A stretch of DNA of 64,000 nt, taken from Bog-159 sp963785255. Its GTDB lineage: Bacteria; Acidobacteriota; Terriglobia; Bryobacterales; Bryobacteraceae. The notes beneath the pieces are model-generated. The model saw only the letters and a program-made list of their open reading frames with translations, ran no database searches and was not told the DNA's origin. The translations under genes and the position numbers were made by a program. The stretch lies in NCBI GenBank assembly GCA_963785255.1, contig CAWAUR010000007.1:372001-436000 (forward strand), given 5' to 3'. This document shows, piece after piece, positions 18,607 to 27,307 of the stretch (its first letter is position 1; each line of letters begins with the position of its first letter).

Positions 18607-20355
18607 ATGCCAATGAACCGCACGATCTCTGCCCTGGTCCTGCTGCCGCTTTCGGCGTGGGGCCAGAAACCCGTCGTCGACAGCGTGGTGAACGCCGCCA
18701 GCTATGCCATTGGCGGCTATGCGACCGACTCGCCTCCAACTACGATTCCGATCCTGGGTCTCGGCTCGATCGCTACCATTTTTGGCACGAATCTGGCGGC
18801 TACGACGGCGGAAGCTCCCGGAGTGCCGCTGCCCTGGGCGCTGGCCGGAACATCCGTCAGCGTTTATGGAGTCGCGGCGCCCCTGTTTTATGTTTCTCCC
18901 ACGCAAATCAATTTTCAATGGCCCCAGGGCGTCGCTGATCCGGCGGGCGCGAGTTCGGCGCAGGGGGTCGTGGTATCCACCGCGGCGGGCCTGAGCAATG
19001 TCTACACGGCAGTCAGCGGCCTGGGCGCGTCCGCACTGGGAGTCTTCACGCAAAACGCCAGCGGCTGCGGACCGGGCGCCGTTATAAACGTAAGCGCGGA
19101 TGGCGGCGTCTCGCTCAATTCACCCTCTAACAGCGCCCAGCCGGGAGGCTACATATCCGTCTATGGGACGGGCCTCGGGGACGTATATGTCGCTTCCGCG
19201 ATGCCACCGCCGGATGGCTCTCCTACCCCGCTCTCGCCACTGGCGCCCACGCATGACTTCGTAGCCGTTATGTTCGACTTCGTTATGTCGAACTACGAGG
19301 GGCTCGGCCCGTACTCCTGGCAGGGTATGGCGCCCGGCTTGGTGGGCGTCGCCCAACTCAATATCCAGATCCCCACTACGGCTCGCCTTGGCTGCAATGT
19401 GCCGCTCCAACTCATCGGTGACTACAACATAACCGCGCCGGTGACCATTAGTATCGCCGCCGGCGGCGGGCAATGCGCCGACCCTCCCAGCCAAGGCGAT
19501 GGGCTGATCGAATGGCAAAAGACGGTCACCACCACCGCAACCAACGCGGTCACCGAGAGCGACACCCTTACGGTTTCGCTGCAATCCTCGCCCGGCAGGC
19601 AGGTGCCCCCGGCGCCGCCTTACGCTCAGACCTATGCACAAGGTGTCCAGCTTCCGCCCGCCCAAACGTACTTCGGCCCCGCCTGCCCCATTCCCGGCTA
19701 TCTCAGCCTGGGGGCCGGGACGGTCACGGCGCAGGGCTCCGGCATCGGCCTTGTGCAGACAGCGGCCGCGCCGCTCCAGGGCGGTACCGCAGTCGCCACG
19801 GCTCAGCTTCCTTCTCTCGGATTCGCCCCGATTCCACCAGTGCAATCCGGCCAGGCCGCGCTGACCGTCTATCGAGCGAGCCTGCCCAACGGCTCCATCC
19901 AGCCGGGGTCGTTTACCGTTTCGGCGAGCGGAGGGGCCGACGTAGGCGCCTTCCAATCCACCGTCCAGATTGGATCTCCCATTCAGATCGCGCAGCCCTT
20001 GGCGGGGCAGACCCTGCCTACCGGCGCCGGCGGGATTACGCTTACGTGGACGGGCGGAGACGCGGACGCCTGGGTCACCGTCAAGCTAGTGGGGGACTTC
20101 GGCTACTACCAATCCTATCCTGAGGAATATTTGGCGCGCGCCTCCGATGGCTCGATCCAGATTCCCGAGCCTTATGACTTATACGGCGCCGGCTTGGAAA
20201 TGGTGATAGAGGTGGTTCCGGATCCATCCGTCACGCCGTCGTTCTCCGCGACGGGCATGCCGCTGGGCGGCCAGCATACGTGGAAGTACACCTATATCTA
20301 CCAGGGTCTCACGGCGGAGCCCCAGACATGCACCACGCCGCAATGCTTGCCTTAG
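18607..20355 (+). CDS. secreted Solibacter C-terminal-domain protein, intact
   Basis: The 582-residue product starts at the ATG after GCGAGGAGGGGCT. It has a short signal peptide (MNRTISALVLLPLSAWGQ). Residues about 20-290 form the TIGR03437-like module (VVNAASYAIGG, FGTNLAATT, FYVSPTQINFQWPQG, GYISVYGTGLGDV), which ends GGGQCADPPS. A C-terminal beta-rich module of about 280 residues follows (LTWTGGDADAWVTVKLVGDF, ending HTWKYTYIYQGL). The broken gene at 16009-17824 and the fragment at 17989 are paralogs on the opposite strand. The role is unknown; it is presumably extracellular. Confidence 0.8.
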   Translation: MPMNRTISALVLLPLSAWGQKPVVDSVVNAASYAIGGYATDSPPTTIPILGLGSIATIFGTNLAATTAEAPGVPLPWALAGTSVSVYGVAAPLFYVSPTQINFQWPQGVADPAGASSAQGVVVSTAAGLSNVYTAVSGLGASALGVFTQNASGCGPGAVINVSADGGVSLNSPSNSAQPGGYISVYGTGLGDVYVASAMPPPDGSPTPLSPLAPTHDFVAVMFDFVMSNYEGLGPYSWQGMAPGLVGVAQLNIQIPTTARLGCNVPLQLIGDYNITAPVTISIAAGGGQCADPPSQGDGLIEWQKTVTTTATNAVTESDTLTVSLQSSPGRQVPPAPPYAQTYAQGVQLPPAQTYFGPACPIPGYLSLGAGTVTAQGSGIGLVQTAAAPLQGGTAVATAQLPSLGFAPIPPVQSGQAALTVYRASLPNGSIQPGSFTVSASGGADVGAFQSTVQIGSPIQIAQPLAGQTLPTGAGGITLTWTGGDADAWVTVKLVGDFGYYQSYPEEYLARASDGSIQIPEPYDLYGAGLEMVIEVVPDPSVTPSFSATGMPLGGQHTWKYTYIYQGLTAEPQTCTTPQCLP

Positions 20356-20432
20356 TCCCGTCGCGCGGCTCGCAACCACGCGAATCGGCGCAAGGCTTGG
20401 GTCTAGGCCTCGTCGAAAGACTGATCACATTG

Positions 20433-20936
20433 TTATATCTGTTGAGGCGGGCGTTTCCGGGCGGGTCTCTTCTTGGGCGCCGAGGCTTTCTCCAGGCGCG
20501 CTTCTAATTCTTCGACTTTTCGCCGCAGCGTCTCCACCTCTTCCGCCGCGATTTGCGGAGGGGCCGGCGGCTGCGCGGCGAAAAAGTTCCGCACCACCTC
20601 CAGCGGATTGGTATGCAGCGCGCTTTGCGCCTTCTGATACACATCGGTGACAGTCGACAGATACCAGGTGAGAAAATCGTGTGTGACGCGGTCGGAAGCC
20701 ATGATGAGCTTCCGCAGCAACTCCAACGGCAGGCCGGAATCGTGTCCTTTGGCGTCTTCCATAATCACCTGGGTGAGAGTCACGCGCGTCAGATCTTCGC
20801 CAGAACGCGCGTCCACTACTTGCACCTCCATGCCCTCGCGCACCATGCGGGCGACATCTTCCAGGTTGACGTAGCGGCTGGCGCTGGTGTCGTAGAGGCG
20901 CCGGTTCTCGTACTTCTTGATGATCACCGCGGCCAT
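20433..20936 (-). CDS. phaR: polyhydroxyalkanoate synthesis regulator PhaR
   Basis: The 167-residue protein begins MAAVIIKKYENRRLYDTSAS, the hallmark of the PHB/PHA accumulation DNA-binding domain (residues 1-65). The PHB_acc domain follows (HDSGLPLELLRKLIMASDRVTHDFLTWYLSTVTDVYQKA), and a basic Ala/Pro/Lys-rich tail closes the protein. PhaR represses phasin and its own gene and is released by binding nascent PHA granules. An upstream extension of the frame to 21107 would cross the phasin promoter, so I start at 20936. The divergent gene at 21033 is a phasin-like protein with a matching operator. Confidence 0.92.
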   Translation of the reverse strand: MAAVIIKKYENRRLYDTSASRYVNLEDVARMVREGMEVQVVDARSGEDLTRVTLTQVIMEDAKGHDSGLPLELLRKLIMASDRVTHDFLTWYLSTVTDVYQKAQSALHTNPLEVVRNFFAAQPPAPPQIAAEEVETLRRKVEELEARLEKASAPKKRPARKRPPQQI

Positions 20937-20961
20937 ATCAGATAATATACTCCAAAACTCC

Positions 20962-20990
20962 TTGACAGGCCAGTACAGGAGCGTTATACT
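20962..20990 (+). promoter_or_regulatory. sigma-70 promoter of the phasin-like gene
   Basis: TTGACA at 20962-20967 and TATACT at 20985-20990 are separated by exactly 17 bp, close to consensus. The predicted start of transcription is near 20997, immediately before the palindrome at 20999-21015. Confidence 0.8.
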
Positions 20991-20998
20991 CAACCTGG

Positions 20999-21015
20999 AT
21001 GCTGCAATGCAGCAT
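20999..21015. promoter_or_regulatory. probable PhaR operator
   Basis: ATGCTGC-AAT-GCAGCAT is a perfect 7-bp inverted repeat. Its core CTGC-N3-GCAG (21002-21012) matches the PhaR recognition pattern I recall from Rhodobacter sphaeroides. It covers about +3 to +19 of the phasin promoter, so bound PhaR would block transcription. Confidence 0.7.
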
Positions 21016-21032
21016 TGAACAAGGAGCATATC

Positions 21033-21923
21033 ATGGAGAACGACACGAAGTCTATGGCCGCGATCCCCGCATCGCTGGCGTCCACGCTGGCCGTCTGGGC
21101 CCGGCAAGGTATGGAAAGTTTCGTCGCAACGCAGAAAATCCTGTTGGATTTAACCGCACAACAAAATTCCCTGGCGCTTGGGTTCGTACGCGAGCGCGTG
21201 AATTTCTCGCCTCTCCGCCCGCTCACCGGCATGGTGGAGCTGGCGGGCCAAAGCATGGCCAATTTCGTGGCCGCGCAGAAGATTCTGCTGGACTTGGCAG
21301 TGGGTGAGACCACCCTGGTGCACACCGGCGTGAAAGAAGGTCTGGGACTGACCGGAACGCCCGCCGCCATCACCGACGCTATGAGCGAAGGCGTGACGGT
21401 GTTCGTAGGCATGCAGAAGAAATTCCTGGATATGGTGGACAAGCAGAGCCAGGCCGCCATTGTGGCCCTGAAAGAGGGCAAAGCTTACGAAGGCAAGAAT
21501 CTGGCCGAAATCGCGCAAGAAAGCGTCGAGAATTTCGTGCACGCGCAAAAGAAGTTCCTGGATCTGGTGACCAGCGTCACGCATCCGGAAGCCAATGGCA
21601 AGGGCCACAAGCCTATGAAGCCGGCCACGCGCGTGAAGATGACCGAACTGGCCAAAGAAGGCATGGATAAGTTCGTCGATTCGCAGAAGAAGCTGCTGGA
21701 TCTGGCCGCCCACCAGATTGAAGGCGCCATGAAGACGGCCGGCGAGATCGTAACACCCTCGCCCGAGCCTTCCACCAGCCTGGGCGATTTTGCCCGCCGC
21801 GGGATCGAGAACTTCATCAACGCGCAGAAGTCGCTGCTGGATGTGGCCATGAAGCCCTTCCTGCCGCCTCCGCCGCACACGCACACACCGGCGCACGCCC
21901 ACGCCGGCTCCCGTCGCAAGTAA
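21033..21923 (+). CDS. phasin-like protein with six QK-LLDL repeats
   Basis: The start at 21033 follows AAGGAG by 6 bp. The 296-residue protein contains six copies of a 22-residue unit with the pattern ARxGMxxFVxAQKxLLDLA. They lie at residues about 23-44, 71-92, 117-138, 161-182, 207-228 and 253-274, about 46 residues apart. Amphipathic helices of this kind are typical of granule-associated phasins, though the modular layout is unusual. A His/Pro-rich tail (PPPPHTHTPAHAHAGS) ends the protein. Position next to phaR, with a PhaR-type operator in the 5' region, supports a PHA-granule coat role. That role is inference: no PHA synthase is in the window. Confidence 0.7.
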   Translation: MENDTKSMAAIPASLASTLAVWARQGMESFVATQKILLDLTAQQNSLALGFVRERVNFSPLRPLTGMVELAGQSMANFVAAQKILLDLAVGETTLVHTGVKEGLGLTGTPAAITDAMSEGVTVFVGMQKKFLDMVDKQSQAAIVALKEGKAYEGKNLAEIAQESVENFVHAQKKFLDLVTSVTHPEANGKGHKPMKPATRVKMTELAKEGMDKFVDSQKKLLDLAAHQIEGAMKTAGEIVTPSPEPSTSLGDFARRGIENFINAQKSLLDVAMKPFLPPPPHTHTPAHAHAGSRRK

Positions 21924-21926
21924 GTT

Positions 21927-22063
21927 GTGGGGCAGGCTCGTAGCCTGCGGCGGCCTCGTAGGCCGCCCTTTGGCATTCCAAACGGCGCTTGCCCCAATTC
22001 TTAGTTAGTTAGCAAGCAGGCGGCCTACGAGGCCGCCGCAGGCAGGGAGAGTGCCTGCCCCAC
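21927..22063. repeat. family A double palindrome
   Basis: GTGGGGCAGGCTCGTAGCCTGCGGCGGCCTCGTAGGCCGCC at the left end and the inverted GGCGGCCTACGAGGCCGCCGCAGGC...GCCTGCCCCAC at the right end form a 137-bp element. It separates the phasin-like and lipase genes. Confidence 0.85.
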
Positions 22064-22100
22064 GATAAAAGCTGACAAATCGGTTACACTGGGAGACGCA

Positions 22101-22922
22101 ATGACGGGTCAAAGGTACTCCGTCCACGAGCGTCGCGAAGCCGAAGTCTCCATGTGGCAGGAATTGTTAGTCGGCTTCGAATTGGTCCAGCTAAGGCTGA
22201 CGTCCATCTTCTATGGATTGGGCGTGCCGCACGGTCATGGGGAAGCGGTCGTCCTCATTCCTGGCTTTCTGGGCACAGATGCCTACCTGGGCGAAATGTT
22301 CTCCTGGCTGCGAACAGTCGGCTACAGATCTTATTTTTCAGGCATCGGATGGAATGCGGAGTGCCCCAATCTGCTCATCCGGCGCCGCTTGAACGAAACG
22401 GTGAAGCGCGCGTATCAGGCCACCGGCCGCCGCGTGCACCTGGTGGGCCACAGCTTGGGAGGCATTATCGCCCGCTCGGTGGCTGCGCAAAGGCCCGAGC
22501 AGGTCGCTTCGGTGACCACCTTGGGATCTCCGTTCCGCGGACCGGTGGCGCATGCCAATGTGCTCCGCGCCAGCGATGCCATCCGTAATCGCATCTTGCG
22601 CGAACATGCCGGCCACATCCTGCCGGGCTGCTACACCGAGGCCTGCACCTGCGAGTTCGTCACATCACTCAGGGACGAATTTCCCGACGACGTGGCGCAA
22701 ACCGCCATTTACACGAAGCACGACGGCATCGTGGATTGGCACTATTGCGTCACCGGCGATCCTGAGATCGATCGCGAAGTCCCCGGCACGCACATCGGGC
22801 TGGTCTTCAACCCGGCCGTCTACAGACTGCTGGCGGAGCGGCTTGCGCGCAGCAGTGAACCGTCCCGCGCAACTAATCGAGGAAGCGCGCCAAAACTTCC
22901 AGATAATCACTCGCGCGGCTGA
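22101..22922 (+). CDS. alpha/beta-hydrolase, lipase-like
   Basis: The 273-residue protein has the oxyanion segment VVLIPGFLGTDAYLGEMFSWL, the nucleophile elbow LVGHSLGGIIARSVA (Ser near residue 118), an acid candidate in YTKHDGIVDWHYC, and a final His in PGTHIGLVFNP. This is the layout of EstA/lipase-class triacylglycerol hydrolases. Four cysteines cluster near LPGCYTEACTCEF. No signal peptide is apparent. The 3' end overlaps the convergent hydrolase by 50 bp. The location after the phasin-like gene allows, but does not prove, a link to storage-polymer turnover. Confidence 0.75.
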   Translation: MTGQRYSVHERREAEVSMWQELLVGFELVQLRLTSIFYGLGVPHGHGEAVVLIPGFLGTDAYLGEMFSWLRTVGYRSYFSGIGWNAECPNLLIRRRLNETVKRAYQATGRRVHLVGHSLGGIIARSVAAQRPEQVASVTTLGSPFRGPVAHANVLRASDAIRNRILREHAGHILPGCYTEACTCEFVTSLRDEFPDDVAQTAIYTKHDGIVDWHYCVTGDPEIDREVPGTHIGLVFNPAVYRLLAERLARSSEPSRATNRGSAPKLPDNHSRG

Positions 22923-23691
22923 AAGCGGGCGCGTGCCCGGCTCCGTGGAAGGTGTGCACCGGCGCTTGCGGATACGTATCGCGCAGCGCTTTTCGCCGCT
23001 CCGCGTTGAAAATATCGTTGTCCGACTCGATCACGAAGATTTTTCCCGGCCACCCCGCCAGATCGCCGGGCGCGAAACGGTAGCGCTTATGATATTCGAG
23101 TTGGATACGCAGGTTCGCCATGACGTCGGCCTTCTTGAGGCGCGACCCGAATAGCTCGGCGGTGTAGTCTCGCCAAAACGGAAGTTCATCGGCGGGTGCG
23201 CCCAGCAGCTTCAGAATGCTCTTTGCCATGAGGCCGCGCAACACGGGCCAAGGCATAGCCGCCAATACCGCGTTGGCGATCTGCCTGCCGCGCACCAGGT
23301 GCGCCAGCGGCACGCCGGTATTCGATAGAATCAGCCGCTCGATGGATTCCGGATGCCGCCGGATCATCGACTGCGCCACGGCTCCGCCGAAGGACGCGCC
23401 CAGCACCGTGGCGCGCCCGGAATTCTCGGCGGCCAGGATAGCGGCCACGCCATCCGCCAGATCGTCGAGCGAATCGACGCGCGGATACGCCGGATAGACG
23501 ATGCGGAATCGCGGCGCCAGCGCGGCCACCAGATCGAAACCGAGATCGTTGACGAGTTCGCCGCCGGGAAGCATCAGCAGCGTCCGCGCGCCTGCGCCGC
23601 ACATCCTGTATTTCCACTCCACGCCGCCGAGGCGCAGCGATTTTTCGGGGTAATTCGCGCGAAACGCGCGCAGTCTCTCTGCCTGGTTCAT
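22873..23691 (-). CDS. alpha/beta-hydrolase
   Basis: The 272-residue protein shows the hydrolase fold: LLMLPGGELVNDLGFDLVAAL (oxyanion loop), VLGASFGGAVAQSMIRRHPE (nucleophile Ser in GASFGG), FVIESDNDIFN (acid) and FHGAGHAPAFSR (His). The substrate is unknown. It is convergent with, and overlaps, the preceding lipase-like gene by 50 bp. It lies 5 bp after the xylanase stop on the same strand, so it is likely cotranscribed with the xylanase. Confidence 0.75.
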   Translation of the reverse strand: MNQAERLRAFRANYPEKSLRLGGVEWKYRMCGAGARTLLMLPGGELVNDLGFDLVAALAPRFRIVYPAYPRVDSLDDLADGVAAILAAENSGRATVLGASFGGAVAQSMIRRHPESIERLILSNTGVPLAHLVRGRQIANAVLAAMPWPVLRGLMAKSILKLLGAPADELPFWRDYTAELFGSRLKKADVMANLRIQLEYHKRYRFAPGDLAGWPGKIFVIESDNDIFNAERRKALRDTYPQAPVHTFHGAGHAPAFSRASDYLEVLARFLD

Positions 23692-23696
23692 AGCGC

Positions 23697-25496
23697 CTAC
23701 TGCACCGCCACCGTAATCCCCGGCTGGCTCTGCGCCGTCCCGACCGTAATCACCAACGGCTGCGAACCGCTGGCCAGCCCCTGCGGCACCGTGATATCCA
23801 CCTGCATCACACCATTCACTTCGCCCGGAGCCGGACCCGCATACAACACATTCGCCGCGACTCCGCCGATGGTCGCGGTAATCGGCTGCGTGACCAGACT
23901 CCCGGCGCTTGACGCCAGCCCGCCATCGGCTGCGCCTCCCACCACCGCGCCGCCACCCGTGCCGAATACTTGAATGAAGCTTTTGGCCGCTACGGGGTTG
24001 CCGGCGCCATTCACCGAGTAATCCGAATTAAGGATGGCGCCCGGTCCGGTGCCGCTCTCATTTAGCGAGAAGATGCCGGGTAGCGCGGCCACCACTGGTA
24101 CGGTGACGCTATTGGAGGATACGTTGCCGTTGCCATCGGTGTACTGATACGTAATAGTGGTGTTTTGCTTGCCTGCCACTTCGAATGGCACGACGGCGCT
24201 CACAGCTCCCGACTCCGCAAAGATCAGCGGAGCCGGCACACCATCGAACGTCACCTGCGCACCGCTGACATTTGTCCCGAACATCAGGTTCGAATTTACC
24301 TGGTTCAGGACCAGGCTGGCCGGGCCATAGTTGGCACCGTAGAGGGCCACGATCTCTCCAGGGGCCACCCCCGGGCCCTGATAGCTGGCCGCGCTGACCA
24401 CACCGCTTGACTTCAGTATCGGCGGCGTGGTTTCCATGGCGCTAATCATGGAATTGAATGCCGGCTTTGGCTGGTAATTCACATCGAATGGCAACGCCGC
24501 GCCATATCCCGGGAAGGCGCCGGGAATCCAGGAAACCGCGTCGGATACGCCCCAAACTTGAAACGCAGTGCAATTGGGCTGTTGAAGGCACGTCGTTAGG
24601 ACGGTCTGGTAGACCTGTGCCTGAGTCTGCAGATCCGCCGTCGAAGCGTCGCCGCTCGAATCCAGCAGGAGGCGGTCGTCCATTTCCGTGATGTGGACCT
24701 GGAGGCCCAACGCTGCCAGCGCCTGCATATTCTGCGCCAGTTCGGCGGCGCTCGGATAATAGGCGTTCAGGACGTGCATTTCGAAGCCTACGCCATTGAT
24801 GGGCACTCCGCTTGCCACAAATTGCTGAACCATACTCAGGACCGCGTCGAACTTCGGCCCCGGCTCTTCGATGTTGTAGTCGTTATAAAACAGCAGCGCG
24901 TTGGGATCGGCGGCATGCGCCCACTGGAATGCCTGCGCGATGTATCCTGTTCCGCTTTGCCCGATGCCGGGTTGATCGTACCAGATGGAATCGCGCAGAG
25001 TAGAAGGCGTGGAATCGTTGAAGGCTTCGTTCACTACGTCCCAGGCGAACACCTTTCCGGCGAAGTGAGTCACCTCCGCGGTGATATGGTTTTGCAGCAG
25101 CGTGGCCATATCGGCGGGCGTGGCCGTGGCGGCGTATGGGGCCAGCCACGACGGAAGCTGCGTATACCAGCAGAGATTGTGGCCGCGCACGCGCATGTTA
25201 TTGGCTTGCGCGAAGGCCACCAGTTCGTCGCCCGGCTGAAAGTTGTAGGTGGTCATGGTGGGCTGCGTGACATCCCATTTCATAGCGTTGCCGGGCTCCA
25301 GCATGCTGAACTGGCTGGAGAGCGTATCCGCGTAGATGGGGACGGTGAGCAGGTCAGGCGGCCCGTATTCATCGGCGGATGCCGCCGCGCCGATGGGGAT
25401 CGCGCGGGGAGCGGCAGCTTGGCGAAGCGTGGTCTGGCCAACTAACGGCGCTACAGCCAGCACTACCGCGAGTAAATTGCGAGTCGGAGAGCTCAT
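23697..25496 (-). CDS. secreted GH10 endo-beta-1,4-xylanase with Solibacter C-terminal domain
   Basis: The 599-residue protein has a signal peptide and a glycoside hydrolase family 10 barrel (about residues 35-350). Hallmarks are FSMLEPGNAMKWD, RGHNLCWYTQLPSW, the acid/base Glu in WDVVNEAFND and the nucleophile Glu in VHITEMDDR. A TIGR03437-like domain fills about residues 365-599 (VVSAASYQGPGVAPGEIVALYG, then QVDITVPQGLASGSQPLVITVG). GH10 enzymes cleave xylan backbones. The C-terminal domain is the same one found in the proteins at 16009 and 18607, here apparently an accessory or surface module. Together with the GH5 enzyme it indicates plant-polymer degradation. Confidence 0.9.
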   Translation of the reverse strand: MSSPTRNLLAVVLAVAPLVGQTTLRQAAAPRAIPIGAAASADEYGPPDLLTVPIYADTLSSQFSMLEPGNAMKWDVTQPTMTTYNFQPGDELVAFAQANNMRVRGHNLCWYTQLPSWLAPYAATATPADMATLLQNHITAEVTHFAGKVFAWDVVNEAFNDSTPSTLRDSIWYDQPGIGQSGTGYIAQAFQWAHAADPNALLFYNDYNIEEPGPKFDAVLSMVQQFVASGVPINGVGFEMHVLNAYYPSAAELAQNMQALAALGLQVHITEMDDRLLLDSSGDASTADLQTQAQVYQTVLTTCLQQPNCTAFQVWGVSDAVSWIPGAFPGYGAALPFDVNYQPKPAFNSMISAMETTPPILKSSGVVSAASYQGPGVAPGEIVALYGANYGPASLVLNQVNSNLMFGTNVSGAQVTFDGVPAPLIFAESGAVSAVVPFEVAGKQNTTITYQYTDGNGNVSSNSVTVPVVAALPGIFSLNESGTGPGAILNSDYSVNGAGNPVAAKSFIQVFGTGGGAVVGGAADGGLASSAGSLVTQPITATIGGVAANVLYAGPAPGEVNGVMQVDITVPQGLASGSQPLVITVGTAQSQPGITVAVQ

Positions 25497-25524
25497 AAGA
25501 TTCGAACACCATCTTAATGCAAAT

Positions 25525-25570
25525 GTGGGGCAGGCACGTTGCCTGCGGCGGCCTCGTAGGCCGCCTGCCG
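25525..25570. repeat. family A short repeat
   Basis: GTGGGGCAGGCACGTTGCCTGCGGCGGCCTCGTAGGCCGCC. This exact variant, inverted, is the kind of sequence the IS4-type element entered near 48.3 and 49.96 kb. Confidence 0.8.
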
Positions 25571-25718
25571 CTATCTAAGCTATACTGAAAACTGCAATCC
25601 AGGGTGCACCCCGTCCGCGGCAAGGGATTATCCCACCTGATTAGTTGGGCACTACCAAAAGTCGTTCTCACTTCTGCCCGTCACCAGCGGACATCGGGCG
25701 ATTAAAGAAGGAGAAACG

Positions 25719-27209
25719 ATGTCTCTCGAATTACCCGCCAAGCCGAATCTCGAACATTTACAAAAACAAGCCAAGGCATTGTTGCGCAAGATGCAGCAGG
25801 GCGATCCGGCGAGCCTGAAGCTGGCCGATGCGCAACTCGCCATCGCCCGCGAATACGGCTTCGCCAGTTGGCCGACGCTGAAGCAGCATGTGGAACATCT
25901 GGCCCGCCAGCGCGAGCCGGATGAATTGCTGGAGGCCGCCATTCGCGCGAGCGACGCCGAAAGAACCGCGCGCGTGCTCGAAAGCTATCCCGAGTTGAAG
26001 GCGCGCCTCAATGATCCTATGCCCGAATACGGCGCCGGCATGCAAGCCTTGCTGGCGGCCGTGCAGCGCAGCGACCGCCGCACCATCGACGTGCTGCTGG
26101 GCGCCGGCGCCGATATCAACATGCGCAGCCGATGGTGGGCGGGCGGCGTGGGCGTCCTGGACGAATGCTCACATGAGATGGCCGGCTTTTTGATGGAACG
26201 CGGCGCCCTCGTGGATGCGCTGGCGGCCGCGCGTCTGGGAATGATTGAGCGGCTGCGCGAGTTGCTCGGAGCGGATCCGGCCGCGGCCAATCGGCGCGGC
26301 GCCAACGGACTCACTCCTCTGCACTGCGCCTCTACCTTGGAGATAGCGGAATACCTGCTGGCACACGGCGCCGATATCGATGCGCGCGATACGCTGCACG
26401 AATCCACGCCCGCGCAACACATGCTGCGCGTGGTGCAAGCGCGCCATTATCCGGAAGACCGCCAGGAGATCGCGCGCTTGCTGGCCGAGCGCGGCTGCCG
26501 CACCGACATCCTGATGGCTGCGGCGCTCGGCGATCTAAGATTGCTCCAAAAGCATCTGGACGCCGATCCGGATGCGATTCGCATGCGCGTGGACGAAGCG
26601 CATTTTCCGAAGCAAGACGCGCGCAGCGGGGGCACAATTTATATACAAGTCTTCGGGCCGGGCAAGACTCCGCACTTAGTAGCGCGCGACTTCAGCCATG
26701 AGGAGGTTTTCCAACTGCTGATGGAGCGCAGCCCGGAAGATGTGAAGCTGGCGCAGGCTTGCGAATTGGGCGATGAGCTGGCCTTCCGTGCCTTGCTGGC
26801 GGCGCGTCCGAACCTGATCGAGACGCTGTCGCCCGAGGAGCAGCGCAGGCTGCCCGATGCCGCGCAGGCCAATAATACGGCCGCCGTGCGCCTGATGCTC
26901 GCAGCGGGTTGGCCGGTGGATATCACTAGCGAATACGACCTAAGCGCGCTGGGATGGGCGGCGTGGCATGGGAACGCGGAGATGGTCCGCGATATTCTCG
27001 GCTACCATCCGCAACTGGAGATGAAGAACTGTCACGAAGTCACTGCGTTGGGGTCCGCACTGCACGGCTCGGAGAACAGTTGGCACAGAGAGACGGGGAA
27101 CTATGCGGCGACGGTGGAGTTACTCATCGCCGCCGGCGCGAAAGCGCCGAAGCTGACCGACGATCTGGAGGCCAGCGCCGCGGTGCGCGAAGTACTCAGA
27201 CGCCTGTAG
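25719..27209 (+). CDS. ankyrin-repeat protein
   Basis: The 496-residue protein has an AAGGAG ribosome-binding site 6 bp upstream. An N-terminal helical segment of about 75 residues contains LEHLQKQAKALLRKMQQGDP and REYGFASWPTLKQHVE, a cap common in acidobacterial ankyrin proteins. At least eight ankyrin-type repeats follow (DVLLGAGADINMRS, NGLTPLHCASTLEIAEYLLAHGADIDARD, and so on). No signal peptide or membrane segment is present. Ankyrin repeats mediate protein binding; the partner is unknown. Confidence 0.8.
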   Translation: MSLELPAKPNLEHLQKQAKALLRKMQQGDPASLKLADAQLAIAREYGFASWPTLKQHVEHLARQREPDELLEAAIRASDAERTARVLESYPELKARLNDPMPEYGAGMQALLAAVQRSDRRTIDVLLGAGADINMRSRWWAGGVGVLDECSHEMAGFLMERGALVDALAAARLGMIERLRELLGADPAAANRRGANGLTPLHCASTLEIAEYLLAHGADIDARDTLHESTPAQHMLRVVQARHYPEDRQEIARLLAERGCRTDILMAAALGDLRLLQKHLDADPDAIRMRVDEAHFPKQDARSGGTIYIQVFGPGKTPHLVARDFSHEEVFQLLMERSPEDVKLAQACELGDELAFRALLAARPNLIETLSPEEQRRLPDAAQANNTAAVRLMLAAGWPVDITSEYDLSALGWAAWHGNAEMVRDILGYHPQLEMKNCHEVTALGSALHGSENSWHRETGNYAATVELLIAAGAKAPKLTDDLEASAAVREVLRRL

Positions 27210-27250
27210 GACAGGCCTCCCGGCCTGTCCTGGACGAGCGCCGCGCAGGC
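27206..27250. repeat. family A short repeat
   Basis: GTAGGACAGGCCTCCCGGCCTGTCC directly overlaps the stop codon of the ankyrin gene, followed by a partial GCGCAGGC arm. Confidence 0.8.
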
Positions 27251-27307
27251 CGCCTTCGTGCGTGATAATCGATACGTGGGCATAATACCTGCTAAGGCGG
27301 CCCTAGC

